Assembly (NCBI GenBank): GCA_017514845.1
Contig: JAFWIM010000053.1
Coordinates: 1-37,276, forward strand
DNA length: 37,276 nucleotides
Reading direction: 5' to 3'
DNA from: Lachnospiraceae bacterium
GTDB taxonomy: Bacteria; Bacillota; Clostridia; Lachnospirales; Lachnospiraceae
Part shown: piece after piece, positions 22,603 to 31,128 of the stretch
Layout: every line of letters begins with the position of its first letter
Position numbering within the stretch: the first letter of the stretch is position 1
Translations under genes and position numbers: made by a program
The notes under the pieces: model-generated
Told to the model about the DNA's origin: nothing
The model's database searches: none
The model's input: only the letters and a program-made list of their open reading frames with translations

Positions 22603-23277
22603 ATGGAAGCATATAAAAAAGAGTTTATAGAATTCATGGTGGACTGCGGCGTTCTGCGGTTCGGAGACTTTGTCACGAAGAGCGGAAGAAAGACTCCGTT
22701 TTTCATTAATACGGGATTTTACCGCACCGGCGGTCAGATCGCGAAGCTGGGCAGATATTACGCCAAAGCGATTGAGCAGAACTTCGGTTTTGATTTCGAT
22801 GTGCTGTTCGGACCGGCCTACAAAGGCATTCCCCTCACAGTGGCGGCGACGATCGCGATCAGTGATGAGTATGGTAAGGACATTAAATACACATCGAACC
22901 GTAAGGAAGTCAAGGATCACGGAGACAAGGGTATTCTCCTCGGCAGCCCGATCCAGGATGGAGACAGGGTGGTCATTATTGAAGATGTGACCACGGCGGG
23001 CACATCGATCCGTGAGACGGTCCCGATCATCAAGGCACAGGGTGACGTCAGTGTGATCGGCCTTGTCGTCTCTGTCGACCGCATGGAGAGGGGCACGGGA
23101 GATGAGAGCGCTCTGGCTGAAATCGCCGGGGAGTTCGGCATGAAGACGACGGCGATCGTCACGATGGAGGAGGTCATCGAGCACCTGTATAACCGCGAAT
23201 ATAAGGGCCGTGTGATTATTGACGATACGATCAAAGCTGCGATCGACGAGTATTACAGGCAGTATGGTGCGCGATAA
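22603..23277 (+). CDS. pyrE: Orotate phosphoribosyltransferase
   Basis: PyrE joins orotate and PRPP to give OMP. The 224-residue protein has the PRPP loop VVIIEDVTTAGTS (130-142 region), FGPAYKGIPL for substrate binding, and KSGRKTPFFINTG near the N-terminus. It is close to the usual length for this subfamily. Two ATGs lie in tandem (22600, 22603) after GGAGGA; the second gives better spacing. The pyrB and carbamoyl-phosphate synthase genes are not in the window. The 3' end overlaps the VanZ-like gene by 14 nt. Confidence 0.95.
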   Translation: MEAYKKEFIEFMVDCGVLRFGDFVTKSGRKTPFFINTGFYRTGGQIAKLGRYYAKAIEQNFGFDFDVLFGPAYKGIPLTVAATIAISDEYGKDIKYTSNRKEVKDHGDKGILLGSPIQDGDRVVIIEDVTTAGTSIRETVPIIKAQGDVSVIGLVVSVDRMERGTGDESALAEIAGEFGMKTTAIVTMEEVIEHLYNREYKGRVIIDDTIKAAIDEYYRQYGAR

Positions 23278-23740
23278 AGAATACAGGAAAAAGGAGCTGC
23301 GTTTTAAGGGATTACTTCTGTTCCTTCTGTACATGGCCGCGCTTGTCTATTTTCTGTTTTTTGCGGAATGGTACGGACATGTTCCGGGGAGAGGATCGGA
23401 GTACAGCCTCAATCTGATTCCCTTTGTCGAGATCCGGCGTTTTATCAGAGCGAGAAGACAGCTGGGTTCCGCCGCTGTCTTTCTGAACCTTCCCGGTAAT
23501 GTGATCGGATTTCTGCCGTTCGGCTTTTTCCTTCCGGTCATATCACGGAAGTTCCACAACGTTTTTCTGGTGACAGGTTTCGGCTGCGTGGTGTCCTGCT
23601 GCGTTGAGTACACGCAGTATGTGCTGAGGGCAGGCTCCTGTGACGTGGATGACGTGATCCTGAATACGCTGGGGGCATTTCTGGGCTATATTATGTTCAT
23701 AGCGCTCAATGCCCTGAGGAGAAAGATTTATGACGAATGA
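23264..23740 (+). CDS. VanZ-like membrane protein
   Basis: The 158-residue protein has about four membrane segments: GLLLFLLYMAALVYFLFFAEW, FLNLPGNVIGFLPFGFFLPVI, FLVTGFGCVVSCCVEYTQYVL and LGAFLGYIMFIALNAL. The pattern NLIPF...NLPGNVIGFLPFGFFLP...EYTQY...DVDDVILNTLGAFLGY is the VanZ-like signature. VanZ gives low-level teicoplanin resistance, but most chromosomal relatives have no known role. The ATG at 23264 lies within the end of pyrE and has only a weak ribosome site, suggesting coupling. It overlaps the next gene by 11 nt. Confidence 0.87.
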   Translation: MVRDKEYRKKELRFKGLLLFLLYMAALVYFLFFAEWYGHVPGRGSEYSLNLIPFVEIRRFIRARRQLGSAAVFLNLPGNVIGFLPFGFFLPVISRKFHNVFLVTGFGCVVSCCVEYTQYVLRAGSCDVDDVILNTLGAFLGYIMFIALNALRRKIYDE

Positions 23741-24047
23741 AAAAAGATACAAGTTCAGAGAACGCACGTACTCAAAGAACGGAAGGCTTTCCTGCTGCCT
23801 GGCGCTTGCCTCTTTTGTCCTGTTCATCATCTGTAGCCTGATATCATTTGCGGCGGGCGGCAGCGCGGGACCCGCAGTCGGAGGCGCAGCCCTGATGGCC
23901 ATGCTGTTTTCCGTGTACGGGTTCTATATCGGCATGAAGGCAATGAATGAAAAGGAGAATTCCCCCATCCTGCCGGTGATCGGTTCCATCTCATCCGGTC
24001 TGATCATGGTCGGGTGGCTAGGACTCTTTTTGGCAGGCCTTGGCTGA
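23730..24047 (+). CDS. Small membrane protein (DUF6142-like)
   Basis: The 105-residue protein has a basic, Arg/Lys-rich N-terminus (MTNEKRYKFRERTYSKNGR) and three hydrophobic segments (LSCCLALASFVLFIICSLISFA; AVGGAALMAMLFSVYGFYIGM; ILPVIGSISSGLIMVGWLGLFLAGLG). This layout resembles the DUF6142 family of clostridia; the function is unknown. The start at 23730 follows GAGGAGA and overlaps the VanZ-like gene, so it is the last gene of the pyr operon. A terminator follows 13 nt after its stop. Confidence 0.78.
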   Translation: MTNEKRYKFRERTYSKNGRLSCCLALASFVLFIICSLISFAAGGSAGPAVGGAALMAMLFSVYGFYIGMKAMNEKENSPILPVIGSISSGLIMVGWLGLFLAGLG

Positions 24048-24060
24048 AGCCATGACAAAT

Positions 24061-24083
24061 AAGCGGGCGCACGTCCGCTTTTA
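24061..24083 (+). terminator. Terminator of the pyrimidine operon
   Basis: AAGCGG and CCGCTT form the stem around GCGCACGT, followed by TTTTA. Confidence 0.72.
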
Positions 24084-24113
24084 CTAATCTATTAAGGAGC
24101 ATATTTTTTTATA

Positions 24114-26105
24114 ATGAGCGAAAGAATTGAACTTGCTTACGGACGGATCGCCGAGATACCGACGGAAGCTCTGGCCCCGCAGCCGTTCAGAGATTATTTT
24201 GAGCGGGTCGCCGGATTTCTTCTGTCAGTGAAAAAGGACGCGGATAATACGAAACTCTATGAGGACATTCTGCCGGACCGTTATGACGTGTCCTACGCCA
24301 ACCCCGATTATGCCGCTTCAAAGCTCGGCCCTGATTTTGGACCGATCCTCTCAGCGGTCTATGCGGAGCTGCGGGGAGTCATTCCGTCCGTGTTCGAGGG
24401 CGATGAGAGCGGGACTGCATCCTTCTATGAGCTTTTCCTCGAGATCTATGGGAATTTCACGGGCGAAGAATTGCCGAGACCGGAAACGATCCGCAATATA
24501 ATGAGATCTTACTGCGAGGATTATCTGCCGGACTTTATGGCGGAGAGAGTGAGGACCCAGGTCGATCCTTCAGACAATTTTGCCGTTCGGATCATAATGA
24601 ACGCTGATCTGACCGGTACGGACTACCTGTACGAGTTCGGTGAGTACATATCCCCGGATACCATAGCCTCGGCAGAGTACATAAATTCACTGCCGGAGAA
24701 AAAGGTGAGGCATATGGCGCACATATTTGCCGAGGGATACAGGCTCGGTTTCATTCAGATGCGCATTGATCTGTCCAAAAAGCGCACAGTCGAGATCGTT
24801 TATGAGCTCGGATTTGAGAGAATGGTGCGTTACGCAATCGAAGAATTCGCGAAAATGGGACTTTCGCCGACGATCGTCCGCGCGCCCGTAAGACTCGTGA
24901 GCAAGAGCTCGAACCGCAAGAACGGCTACACCGGCGCGATTCCGAACATGCAATTCGATTATGACCACAGAAACGACATAGGACTCTTCCTGGACGATGA
25001 GTACGTGTCGAAGCGCCTTAGGGCGATGCAGGAAGCTTACGAGGAGGTAAAAGACCTTGCGGGCGTATATGCCGGTCCGGCTGTGATCGAGACGTTCGGC
25101 GATGAGCCGTTCGTTCCGCGCAAATGTGAGCACGCAGTAACGCTCAGCCGTTACCAGCAGGAAAAACTCACATATATGCGGAATGAGGGCGTGAAGATCT
25201 CGAACCGCTACATCCCGGGCGATGAGCGGAGCTTTACGATCATCGATTTCCCAGTTCCTGCCATCGGTGAGAACTACAGAGAAATATTCGATGAGGTCAT
25301 TAAAATTAACACCATGGACAATGACAGGTACAGGCAGATCCAGCAGATACTTGTCGACGCGCTCAATGAAGGCCACGCTGTCCGCGTGAGAGGTGCAAAT
25401 GGCAACCCGACCGACCTCATGGTCTGTCTCCATGAGCTTGATGATCCGGAAACGCAGTCAATTTTTGAGAACTGTGTCGCGGACGTAAATATTCCGGTAG
25501 GCGAAGTCTTTACGACGCCGAAGCTGGAGGGCACACGCGGCACTCTCTTTGTGTCCCGGGTCTTTCTGGAGGGATTTGAGTTCAGGAATCTGTCCATCAC
25601 TCTCGATAACGGTATGATCACTGACTATTCATGCGGCAATTTTGCGGATCCGGATGAGAACAGAGCCTACATCGAGGATAAGATCCTGTTCCACCATGAT
25701 ACGCTGCCGATCGGTGAGTTCGCGATTGGCACGAACACTCTGGCATATGTCTGCGGGAGAAAATACGGGATCGAGGACAAGCTGCCCATATTGATCGCGG
25801 AGAAGACCGGCCCGCATTTCGCGATGGGTGATACATGCTACAGCTGGAGCGAGGATAAGCCGGTCTACAATCCTGACGGCAAGGAGATCATCGCGAGAGA
25901 TAATTCTGTATCCATACTCAGAAAGACGGATATCTCCAAAGCCTATTTCGGCTGCCACACGGATATAACGATCCCATACAGTGAGCTCGGCAGTATTGAG
26001 ATCCTTAAGCGGGGAGGCGGAACGATCACGGTGATCGAGAACGGCAGATTTGTCCTTCCGGGCACTCTGGAGCTGAATATTCCGCTCGACGAATTTGACG
26101 AGTGA
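24114..26105 (+). CDS. Aminopeptidase, M29 family, with long N-terminal extension
   Basis: The C-terminal part carries the M29 metal-site pattern: VGEVFTTP (first Glu), IGEFAIGTN (second Glu), TGPHFAMGDTCYSW (His and Tyr) and CHTDITIPY (His, Asp). M29 enzymes remove N-terminal residues from peptides with Co/Zn/Mg. At 663 residues it is much longer than AmpT/AmpS types (about 410). The first 250-300 residues form an unfamiliar domain (LAYGRIAEIPTEALAPQPFRDYFERVAGFLL...). It is cytoplasmic, with no signal peptide. The start follows TAAGGAG. It is flanked by the pyr terminator and the purE promoter, so it is its own unit. Confidence 0.9.
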   Translation: MSERIELAYGRIAEIPTEALAPQPFRDYFERVAGFLLSVKKDADNTKLYEDILPDRYDVSYANPDYAASKLGPDFGPILSAVYAELRGVIPSVFEGDESGTASFYELFLEIYGNFTGEELPRPETIRNIMRSYCEDYLPDFMAERVRTQVDPSDNFAVRIIMNADLTGTDYLYEFGEYISPDTIASAEYINSLPEKKVRHMAHIFAEGYRLGFIQMRIDLSKKRTVEIVYELGFERMVRYAIEEFAKMGLSPTIVRAPVRLVSKSSNRKNGYTGAIPNMQFDYDHRNDIGLFLDDEYVSKRLRAMQEAYEEVKDLAGVYAGPAVIETFGDEPFVPRKCEHAVTLSRYQQEKLTYMRNEGVKISNRYIPGDERSFTIIDFPVPAIGENYREIFDEVIKINTMDNDRYRQIQQILVDALNEGHAVRVRGANGNPTDLMVCLHELDDPETQSIFENCVADVNIPVGEVFTTPKLEGTRGTLFVSRVFLEGFEFRNLSITLDNGMITDYSCGNFADPDENRAYIEDKILFHHDTLPIGEFAIGTNTLAYVCGRKYGIEDKLPILIAEKTGPHFAMGDTCYSWSEDKPVYNPDGKEIIARDNSVSILRKTDISKAYFGCHTDITIPYSELGSIEILKRGGGTITVIENGRFVLPGTLELNIPLDEFDE

Positions 26106-26127
26106 GACAGGTCATTTTAATCTGATG

Positions 26128-26156
26128 TTGCATTTTCAGTCAAACTGTGGGATGAT
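26128..26156 (+). promoter_or_regulatory. Probable promoter of the purine cluster
   Basis: TTGCAT (26128-26133), a 17-nt spacer and GATGAT (26151-26156) lie about 120 nt before purE. The leader can form CCTTCC...TCC with GGAGGGAGG around an inner CAC/GTG hairpin (about 26182-26215); I do not recognise it as a purine, PRPP or ZTP riboswitch. Confidence 0.5.
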
Positions 26157-26278
26157 ACAGCGGATAAAACTGATTGCCGGACCTTCCGTCCCACACGCAG
26201 CTGTGAGGAGGGAGGCTACGGTTTGTATTTATTAGGACAAGCCCCTTTCATGGCGGTGAGTTACAAAAAGGAGCATTT

Positions 26279-26785
26279 ATGGCAAAAGTAAGTATAGTGA
26301 TGGGCTCTGATTCCGATATGCCGGTCATGGCCAAGGCTGCGGCTGTTCTCGACGAGCTGGGAGTCTCCTACGAGATGAGAATCATCTCCGCCCACCGTGA
26401 AGTCAATGAGTTCTTCGAATACGCAAAGACTGCGGAAGAGCGGGGAATCAAGGTCATTATCGCCGGCGCGGGCATGGCGGCCCATCTGCCCGGCATGTGC
26501 GCGGCTATCTTCCCGCTTCCTGTCATCGGTATTCCGATGCACACAACGTCACTCGGCGGACGCGATTCCCTCTATTCGATCGTGCAGATGCCGAGCGGTA
26601 TTCCCGTTGCGACCGTTGCCATAGGCGGCGGAGCCAACGCCGCGATCCTGGCATGCAAGATCCTCGCTGTCAGTGACGACGAGCTGCTCGGAAAACTTAA
26701 GGCATATTCGGAAAACATGAAGCAGACTGTCATGGCCAAGGACGCGAAGCTTCAGGAAACAGGTTATAAAAACTACACAAAATAA
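26279..26785 (+). CDS. purE: N5-carboxyaminoimidazole ribonucleotide mutase (PurE class I)
   Basis: PurE makes CAIR in de novo purine synthesis. The 168-residue protein has the signatures [14 protein letters not shown] (4-17), RIISAHR (35-41), [12 protein letters not shown] and a glycine-rich [34 protein letters not shown]. Class I enzymes normally work with PurK, which is not in this window, so it is either elsewhere or not needed at high CO2. The start follows AAAGGAG. It leads purE-purM-purN-purD with a 26-nt gap to purM. Confidence 0.95.
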   Translation: MAKVSIVMGSDSDMPVMAKAAAVLDELGVSYEMRIISAHREVNEFFEYAKTAEERGIKVIIAGAGMAAHLPGMCAAIFPLPVIGIPMHTTSLGGRDSLYSIVQMPSGIPVATVAIGGGANAAILACKILAVSDDELLGKLKAYSENMKQTVMAKDAKLQETGYKNYTK

Positions 26786-26811
26786 AGAGCATCGAGCGGA
26801 AAGGAAAGTTA

Positions 26812-27837
26812 ATGGACTATAAGAGTGCAGGAGTAGATATCGAAGCCGGCTACAAGTCAGTCGAACTGATGAAAGAGCATGTAAAGAAGACGATGCGACC
26901 GGAAGTTCTCACGAATCTCGGCGGTTTTTCAGGGGCTTTCTCCATGGAGAAGTTTAAGGATATGGAAAAGCCGACCCTCGTGTCCGGAACAGACGGGGTG
27001 GGAACAAAACTGAAGCTGGCTTTCCTTATGGATAAACATGATACTGTCGGTATTGACTGCGTCGCCATGTGTGTCAACGACATCGCATGCGCGGGAGGCG
27101 AACCGCTTTTCTTCCTGGATTACATTGCCTGCGGCAAGAACTATCCGGAAAAGATCGCCGAGATCGTGAGCGGAGTGGCGGAAGGATGCCAGGAGGCCGA
27201 AGCGGCCCTGATCGGCGGTGAGACTGCAGAGATGCCGGGCTTCTACCCGGAGGACGAGTACGACCTTGCGGGATTTGCGGTCGGCGTCGTCGATGAGAAG
27301 GACATTATTTCCGGAAGAGACCTCGCTGAGGGCGACGTGCTGATCGGTATCGCGTCATCCGGCGTTCACAGCAATGGATTTTCTCTGGTCCGAAAAGTAT
27401 TCGAGATGACCAAAGAGTCTCTCGACACGTATTACGACGAGCTCGGAAAGACACTGGGCGAAGCCCTGATCGAGCCGACGAAAATTTATGTCAAAGCGCT
27501 GAAGAGCGTCAAAAAGAGCGGCGTGCGCATTAAGGCCTGCAGCCATATCACCGGCGGCGGTTTCTACGAGAACATTCCCCGTATGCTGAAAGAAGACACG
27601 CGCGCGGTAGTGAAAAAGGACAGCTATGAGGTCCCGGCAATCTTCAAGCTTCTGCAGAAGACCGGCGATATTGACGAACACATAATGTACAACACATACA
27701 ATATGGGTATCGGTATGGTCATCGCCGTCGACCCGGGTGACACCGAGAAGGCTCTTCGCGCGCTCGAGGCAGCCGGCGAGACGGCCTACGAGATCGGTAT
27801 CATTACAATCGGCGAGAAAGGGGTAGCCCTGGTATGA
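26812..27837 (+). CDS. purM: Phosphoribosylformylglycinamidine cyclo-ligase (AIR synthetase)
   Basis: PurM closes FGAM to AIR with ATP. The 341-residue protein is full length: [19 protein letters not shown] at the N-terminus, [73 protein letters not shown] and [14 protein letters not shown]. These match the PurM/PurL-type ATP-binding superfamily. A ribosome site (AAAGGAAAG) precedes the ATG. Its stop overlaps the purN start by 4 nt. Confidence 0.97.
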   Translation: MDYKSAGVDIEAGYKSVELMKEHVKKTMRPEVLTNLGGFSGAFSMEKFKDMEKPTLVSGTDGVGTKLKLAFLMDKHDTVGIDCVAMCVNDIACAGGEPLFFLDYIACGKNYPEKIAEIVSGVAEGCQEAEAALIGGETAEMPGFYPEDEYDLAGFAVGVVDEKDIISGRDLAEGDVLIGIASSGVHSNGFSLVRKVFEMTKESLDTYYDELGKTLGEALIEPTKIYVKALKSVKKSGVRIKACSHITGGGFYENIPRMLKEDTRAVVKKDSYEVPAIFKLLQKTGDIDEHIMYNTYNMGIGMVIAVDPGDTEKALRALEAAGETAYEIGIITIGEKGVALV

Positions 27838-28469
27838 GCAAACTTCGTTTAACGGTACTGGTATCCGGCGGCGGCACAAATCTGCAGGCCATCATCGACG
27901 CGATCGCGTCCGGTGACATCACCAACGCGGAGATCGTCGGCGTCATCAGCAACAATCCGGGCGTCTACGCTCTGGAAAGAGCTGCAAATGCAGGTATTCC
28001 CGCATTTGTCATCTCCCCCCGCTCATATGACACGAGAGCGGACTTCAATGTCGCTCTCAAGGATAAGGTCGATGAGCTCGGAACAGACCTCGTCGTTCTG
28101 GCGGGCTGCCTTGTCACGATCCCGGAGATCCTGATCGATGCCTACGAGAATAAGATCATCAATATTCATCCTGCCCTCATCCCGGCCTTCTGCGGCAAGG
28201 GGTATTACGGACTCAAAGTCCACGAGGCAGCGCTTCGGCGCGGTGTCAAACTGTCCGGAGCGACGGTCCATTTTGTCAATAAGGATCTCGATGCAGGTCC
28301 GATCATTCTTCAGAAGGCTGTGGAGGTGAAGGAGGGGGATACCCCGAAAGACCTGCAGCTTCGGATCATGGAAGAGGCGGAGTGGAAGATTATGCCGAGG
28401 GCAATCGACCTCATCGCGAACGGGAAAATTACTGTTAAAGACGGTCACGTCATAATTGGGGAGAATTAA
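27834..28469 (+). CDS. purN: Phosphoribosylglycinamide formyltransferase
   Basis: PurN transfers a formyl group from 10-formyl-THF to GAR. The 211-residue protein has the PurN pattern [56 protein letters not shown] (catalytic Asn-His block) and [20 protein letters not shown] (catalytic Asp). Note IPAF where many homologues have LPSF. It is coupled to purM by an ATGA overlap and followed after 35 nt by purD. Confidence 0.96.
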   Translation: MSKLRLTVLVSGGGTNLQAIIDAIASGDITNAEIVGVISNNPGVYALERAANAGIPAFVISPRSYDTRADFNVALKDKVDELGTDLVVLAGCLVTIPEILIDAYENKIINIHPALIPAFCGKGYYGLKVHEAALRRGVKLSGATVHFVNKDLDAGPIILQKAVEVKEGDTPKDLQLRIMEEAEWKIMPRAIDLIANGKITVKDGHVIIGEN

Positions 28470-28504
28470 GAATTCTCAAGCATATAAGTAAGACGGAGGA
28501 TATT

Positions 28505-29779
28505 ATGAAGGTTTTAATTGTCGGGAGCGGCGGAAGAGAGCATGCAATAGCCTGGGCGGTAGCAAAGAGCAGTAAAGTCGAGAAGATCTACTGCGCGCCG
28601 GGCAATGCCGGTATTGCCGAATTTGCGGAGTGCGTGCCGATCGGAGCGATGGAGTTCGAGAAGCTGGCTGCATTTGCAAAAGAGAACGAAATCGACCTCA
28701 CAATCGTGGGAATGGATGACCCGCTGGTCGGAGGCATCGTGGATGTATTCGAGGCGGAAGGCCTCAGAGTGTTCGGACCCAGAAAGAATGCCGCTATCCT
28801 CGAGGGCTCCAAGGCGTTTTCCAAGGAGCTTATGCAGAAGTACGGAATTCCGACGGCTGCGTACACCACAGTGACTTCGGCTGACGAAGCCAGAAAAGTC
28901 CTCGCCGGCTCCAAATTCCCGGTCGTCCTCAAGGCGGACGGACTTGCGCTCGGCAAAGGCGTTCTCATCTGCGAGACGCCGGATGACGCGGAAGTCGGTG
29001 TCAGAATGATCATGGAGGATAAAAAATTCGGATCGGCCGGCGATCAGATGGTCATCGAAGAGTTCATGACGGGCCGTGAAGTCTCCGTCCTCTCTTTCTG
29101 CGACGGAAAAACGATCAAGCCGATGACATCCGCTCAGGACCACAAGCGGGCGGGCGATGGCGACACAGGCCTCAACACGGGCGGAATGGGCACATTCTCC
29201 CCGAGTCCGTTTTACACGGATGAGGTGGATGCTTTCTGCAAGGCCAATATTTACCAGAAGACAGTCGACGCAATGGCGGCGGAAGGAAGACCGTTTGTCG
29301 GCATCATTTTCTTCGGACTCATGCTGACTCCCGACGGTCCCAAGGTCCTGGAGTATAACTGCCGCTTCGGCGATCCGGAAGCGCAGGTAGTCATTCCGCG
29401 TATGAAAAATGACATGATCGAAGTCATGGAGGCATGCGTGGACGGCAGACTGGATGAGATCGAGCTCGAATTTGAGGACAATGCGGCTGTGTGCGTGGTC
29501 CTTGCCTCGGAGGGATATCCGGTGTCCTACCAGAAAGGATTCCCGATCCACGGTCTTGAGAACTTCAAGGGCAGGAGCGATGCGTTCGTATTCCATGCGG
29601 GAACAAAATTCAGCGATAACGGTGAGATCGTGACTAACGGAGGCCGTGTGCTCGGCGTCACTGCCCTCGGCTCTACACTGGTGGAGGCGCGGGCTAACGC
29701 GTACAGGGCGTCTGATCTGATCACATTTGAAAATAAATACAAGAGAAATGATATCGGAAAGGCGATCGACGAAGCCTGA
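28505..29779 (+). CDS. purD: Phosphoribosylamine-glycine ligase (GAR synthetase)
   Basis: PurD joins phosphoribosylamine and glycine using ATP. The 424-residue protein is complete: MKVLIVGSGGREHAIAWAV at the N-terminus, GNAGIAEFA, an ATP-grasp domain (FPVVLKADGLALGKGVLI; MVIEEFMTGREVSVLSF), and the signature DHKRAGDGDTGLNTGGMG followed by LEYNCRFGDPEAQVV. CGGAGG precedes the ATG. It ends the cluster; purH, often found between purN and purD in Firmicutes, is absent here. Confidence 0.97.
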   Translation: MKVLIVGSGGREHAIAWAVAKSSKVEKIYCAPGNAGIAEFAECVPIGAMEFEKLAAFAKENEIDLTIVGMDDPLVGGIVDVFEAEGLRVFGPRKNAAILEGSKAFSKELMQKYGIPTAAYTTVTSADEARKVLAGSKFPVVLKADGLALGKGVLICETPDDAEVGVRMIMEDKKFGSAGDQMVIEEFMTGREVSVLSFCDGKTIKPMTSAQDHKRAGDGDTGLNTGGMGTFSPSPFYTDEVDAFCKANIYQKTVDAMAAEGRPFVGIIFFGLMLTPDGPKVLEYNCRFGDPEAQVVIPRMKNDMIEVMEACVDGRLDEIELEFEDNAAVCVVLASEGYPVSYQKGFPIHGLENFKGRSDAFVFHAGTKFSDNGEIVTNGGRVLGVTALGSTLVEARANAYRASDLITFENKYKRNDIGKAIDEA

Positions 29780-29800
29780 GGCGTTTTCTTTATCAGAATG

Positions 29801-29913
29801 AAAAAGGGGCTGCCGCGTAAGACGGTGTCATCACTATATATGACAGACGGTTGCAAGCAACGTCTGCCAGGTATAATGGTGGTTCGTCTTAATGCGACAG
29901 CCCCGATGTTTTT
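29801..29913. terminator. Long bidirectional hairpin element between purD and ohrR
   Basis: The left arm GGGGCTGCCGCGTAAGACG (29806-29824) pairs with the right arm (29885-29904, ending GCGACAGCCCC). It is flanked by AAAAA on the left and TTTTT on the right, so it can end purD (+) and ohrR (-). The 60-nt interior has its own stems: GTCAT/ATGAC, and CAGACG-TTGC with GCAA-CGTCTG (from 29843). This is longer than a plain terminator and looks like a small palindromic repeat element. Confidence 0.75.
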
Positions 29914-29914
29914 A

Positions 29915-30358
29915 TCAGCTGTTGAACTTGTCAAGCACCTTATAGAGAAGTGCATACAGCGCGGATGCATCGTCAGGGTCAAGCGGCACGCACTGTCCGA
30001 TCGCGGCGGGTATTTTTACTGCCTCCTCGCGGAGCGCCCATCCTTTGTCTGTCAGGCTCACGATGACGACTCTCTCGTCGGATTTTGAGCGATTTCGGGT
30101 CACATAGCCCTTATCCTGCATCTTTTTCAGCAGCGGGGTGATGGTCCCGTTGTCGAGGCGGAGCTTTGTTCCGAGTTCACCGACGGTGATCCCATCCTGC
30201 TCCCAGAGTACGAGAAACACAATGTACTGTGTGTAAGTCAGACCCAGGGGCTTGAGGAAAGGTGTGTACAGGTTGACAATACCTCTTGAGCATGCATACA
30301 GGGGAAAACAGAGCTGATTTTCAAGTTTAAGTGCATCATAATCGCTCTCGGCTGCCAT
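29915..30358 (-). CDS. OhrR-type MarR family peroxide-sensing repressor
   Basis: The 147-residue winged-helix protein matches OhrR. The N-terminal LKLENQLCFPLYACSR has the reactive cysteine (C17 here, C15 in Bacillus OhrR), followed by LTYTQYIVFLVLWE, DNGTITPLLKKMQDKGYVTRNRSKSDERVVIVSLTDKG. OhrR leaves DNA when its cysteine is oxidised by organic peroxides. It lies 26 nt downstream of gpx on the same strand, with AAGGAGG before the ATG. It likely controls the gpx promoter, which contains a perfect inverted repeat. The usual partner ohr is not present; a Cys-type GPx takes its place. Confidence 0.9.
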   Translation of the reverse strand: MAAESDYDALKLENQLCFPLYACSRGIVNLYTPFLKPLGLTYTQYIVFLVLWEQDGITVGELGTKLRLDNGTITPLLKKMQDKGYVTRNRSKSDERVVIVSLTDKGWALREEAVKIPAAIGQCVPLDPDDASALYALLYKVLDKFNS

Positions 30359-30384
30359 TTTTATCCCTCCTTGTCGGATATCAT

Positions 30385-30927
30385 TTAAAGAAGTGCTTTC
30401 ACACAGGCTTCGACGTCTTCCATCTTTGCTGTCGGCTCAAAGCGGGTAACGACGTTTCCGGACCTGTCAACGATGAATTTTGTAAAGTTCCACTTGATAT
30501 TCGGATTGTTCTTGTAATCCTTGTCAAATTTCTTCAGCATAACTCCCATCGCCAGAGCTTTCGGACCCTTGCCGAAACCCTCAAAGCCTTTCTGGCTCTT
30601 TAAAAAGGTGTAAAGCGGAAGCTCATTTTTTCCGTTGACATCGGATTTCTTCATCTGCGGGAACATAGTGTTGTAGTGAAGAGTGCAGAATTCGTGAATT
30701 TCATCGTCCGTACCGGGTGTCTGGCCGGCGAACTGATTGCAGGGAATGTCCAGAATCTCGAGCCCCGCTTCATGATACTTTTCATACATACTCTCAATAT
30801 CCTTGTACTGGGGCGTGAAGCCGCAGCCTGTCGCCGTATTGACGACCATGACGACTTTGCCCTCGTACTCTTTAAGACTGAAGTCACCGTTTCTGGGGGT
30901 GGGAACGGTGTAATCATAAAAGCTCAT
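30385..30927 (-). CDS. Glutathione peroxidase family (Cys-type, probably thioredoxin-dependent)
   Basis: The 180-residue enzyme reduces peroxides. The catalytic set is visible: C35 in NTATGCGFTPQY, Q69 in IPCNQFAGQTPG, and W146/N147 in IKWNFTKFIVD. A second cysteine, C81 in EFCTLHYNTMFPQM, sits where 2-Cys GPx enzymes have their resolving cysteine, which points to thioredoxin and not glutathione as donor. The frame is open to 30963, but MSFYDYTVPT at 30927 follows AGGAGGT. It is the first gene of gpx-ohrR and is divergent from rubredoxin. Confidence 0.95.
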   Translation of the reverse strand: MSFYDYTVPTPRNGDFSLKEYEGKVVMVVNTATGCGFTPQYKDIESMYEKYHEAGLEILDIPCNQFAGQTPGTDDEIHEFCTLHYNTMFPQMKKSDVNGKNELPLYTFLKSQKGFEGFGKGPKALAMGVMLKKFDKDYKNNPNIKWNFTKFIVDRSGNVVTRFEPTAKMEDVEACVKALL

Positions 30928-30979
30928 AGCATGACCTCCTGATATACAATAAGGTTTTATCATTTATTTCGATTTGATG

Positions 30980-31001
30980 ATTATATTTTATCAAATATAA
31001 T
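30980..31001. promoter_or_regulatory. Perfect inverted-repeat operator in the gpx-ohrR promoter
   Basis: Half-sites ATTATATTT (30980-30988) and AAATATAAT (30993-31001) are exact reverse complements separated by 4 nt. The dyad spans the -10 box (30985-30990) and spacer of the minus-strand promoter, an ideal site for repression, most likely by OhrR. Confidence 0.75.
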
Positions 31002-31012
31002 AGCTTTGTCAA
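30985..31012 (-). promoter_or_regulatory. Promoter of gpx-ohrR
   Basis: On the minus strand, TTGACA (31012-31007), a 16-nt spacer and TAAAAT (30990-30985) form a strong promoter about 60 nt before the gpx start. Confidence 0.75.
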
Positions 31013-31059
31013 CACCCTTTTTCGGGATATCGGGCCAATCCGCTGTTTTGCAAACACTC

Positions 31060-31088
31060 TTTTCATTTACTCCCCTTTGTTGTATAAT
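31060..31088 (+). promoter_or_regulatory. Promoter of the rubredoxin gene
   Basis: A perfect TATAAT (31083-31088) lies 17 nt after a weak TTTTCA (31060-31065). It is divergent from the gpx promoter, with about 50 nt between the two -35 boxes. Confidence 0.65.
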
Positions 31089-31128
31089 TTGCTTAATATA
31101 TATGGGCAAGCCCCACAAGGAGGAAACT

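Noticed and set aside
23264-23740. A vancomycin/teicoplanin resistance determinant
   Set aside because: VanZ-like proteins are common without any van genes; none of vanA, vanH, vanX, vanR or vanS is present.
26157-26278. Guanine/adenine riboswitch before purE
   Set aside because: The conserved purine-aptamer core and paired loops are not present; only generic stems are seen.
29824-29884. A promoter or small gene inside the hairpin element (GGTATAATGG at 29870)
   Set aside because: The TATAAT has no suitable -35 and lies within an inverted-repeat element; no reading frame with a ribosome site follows.
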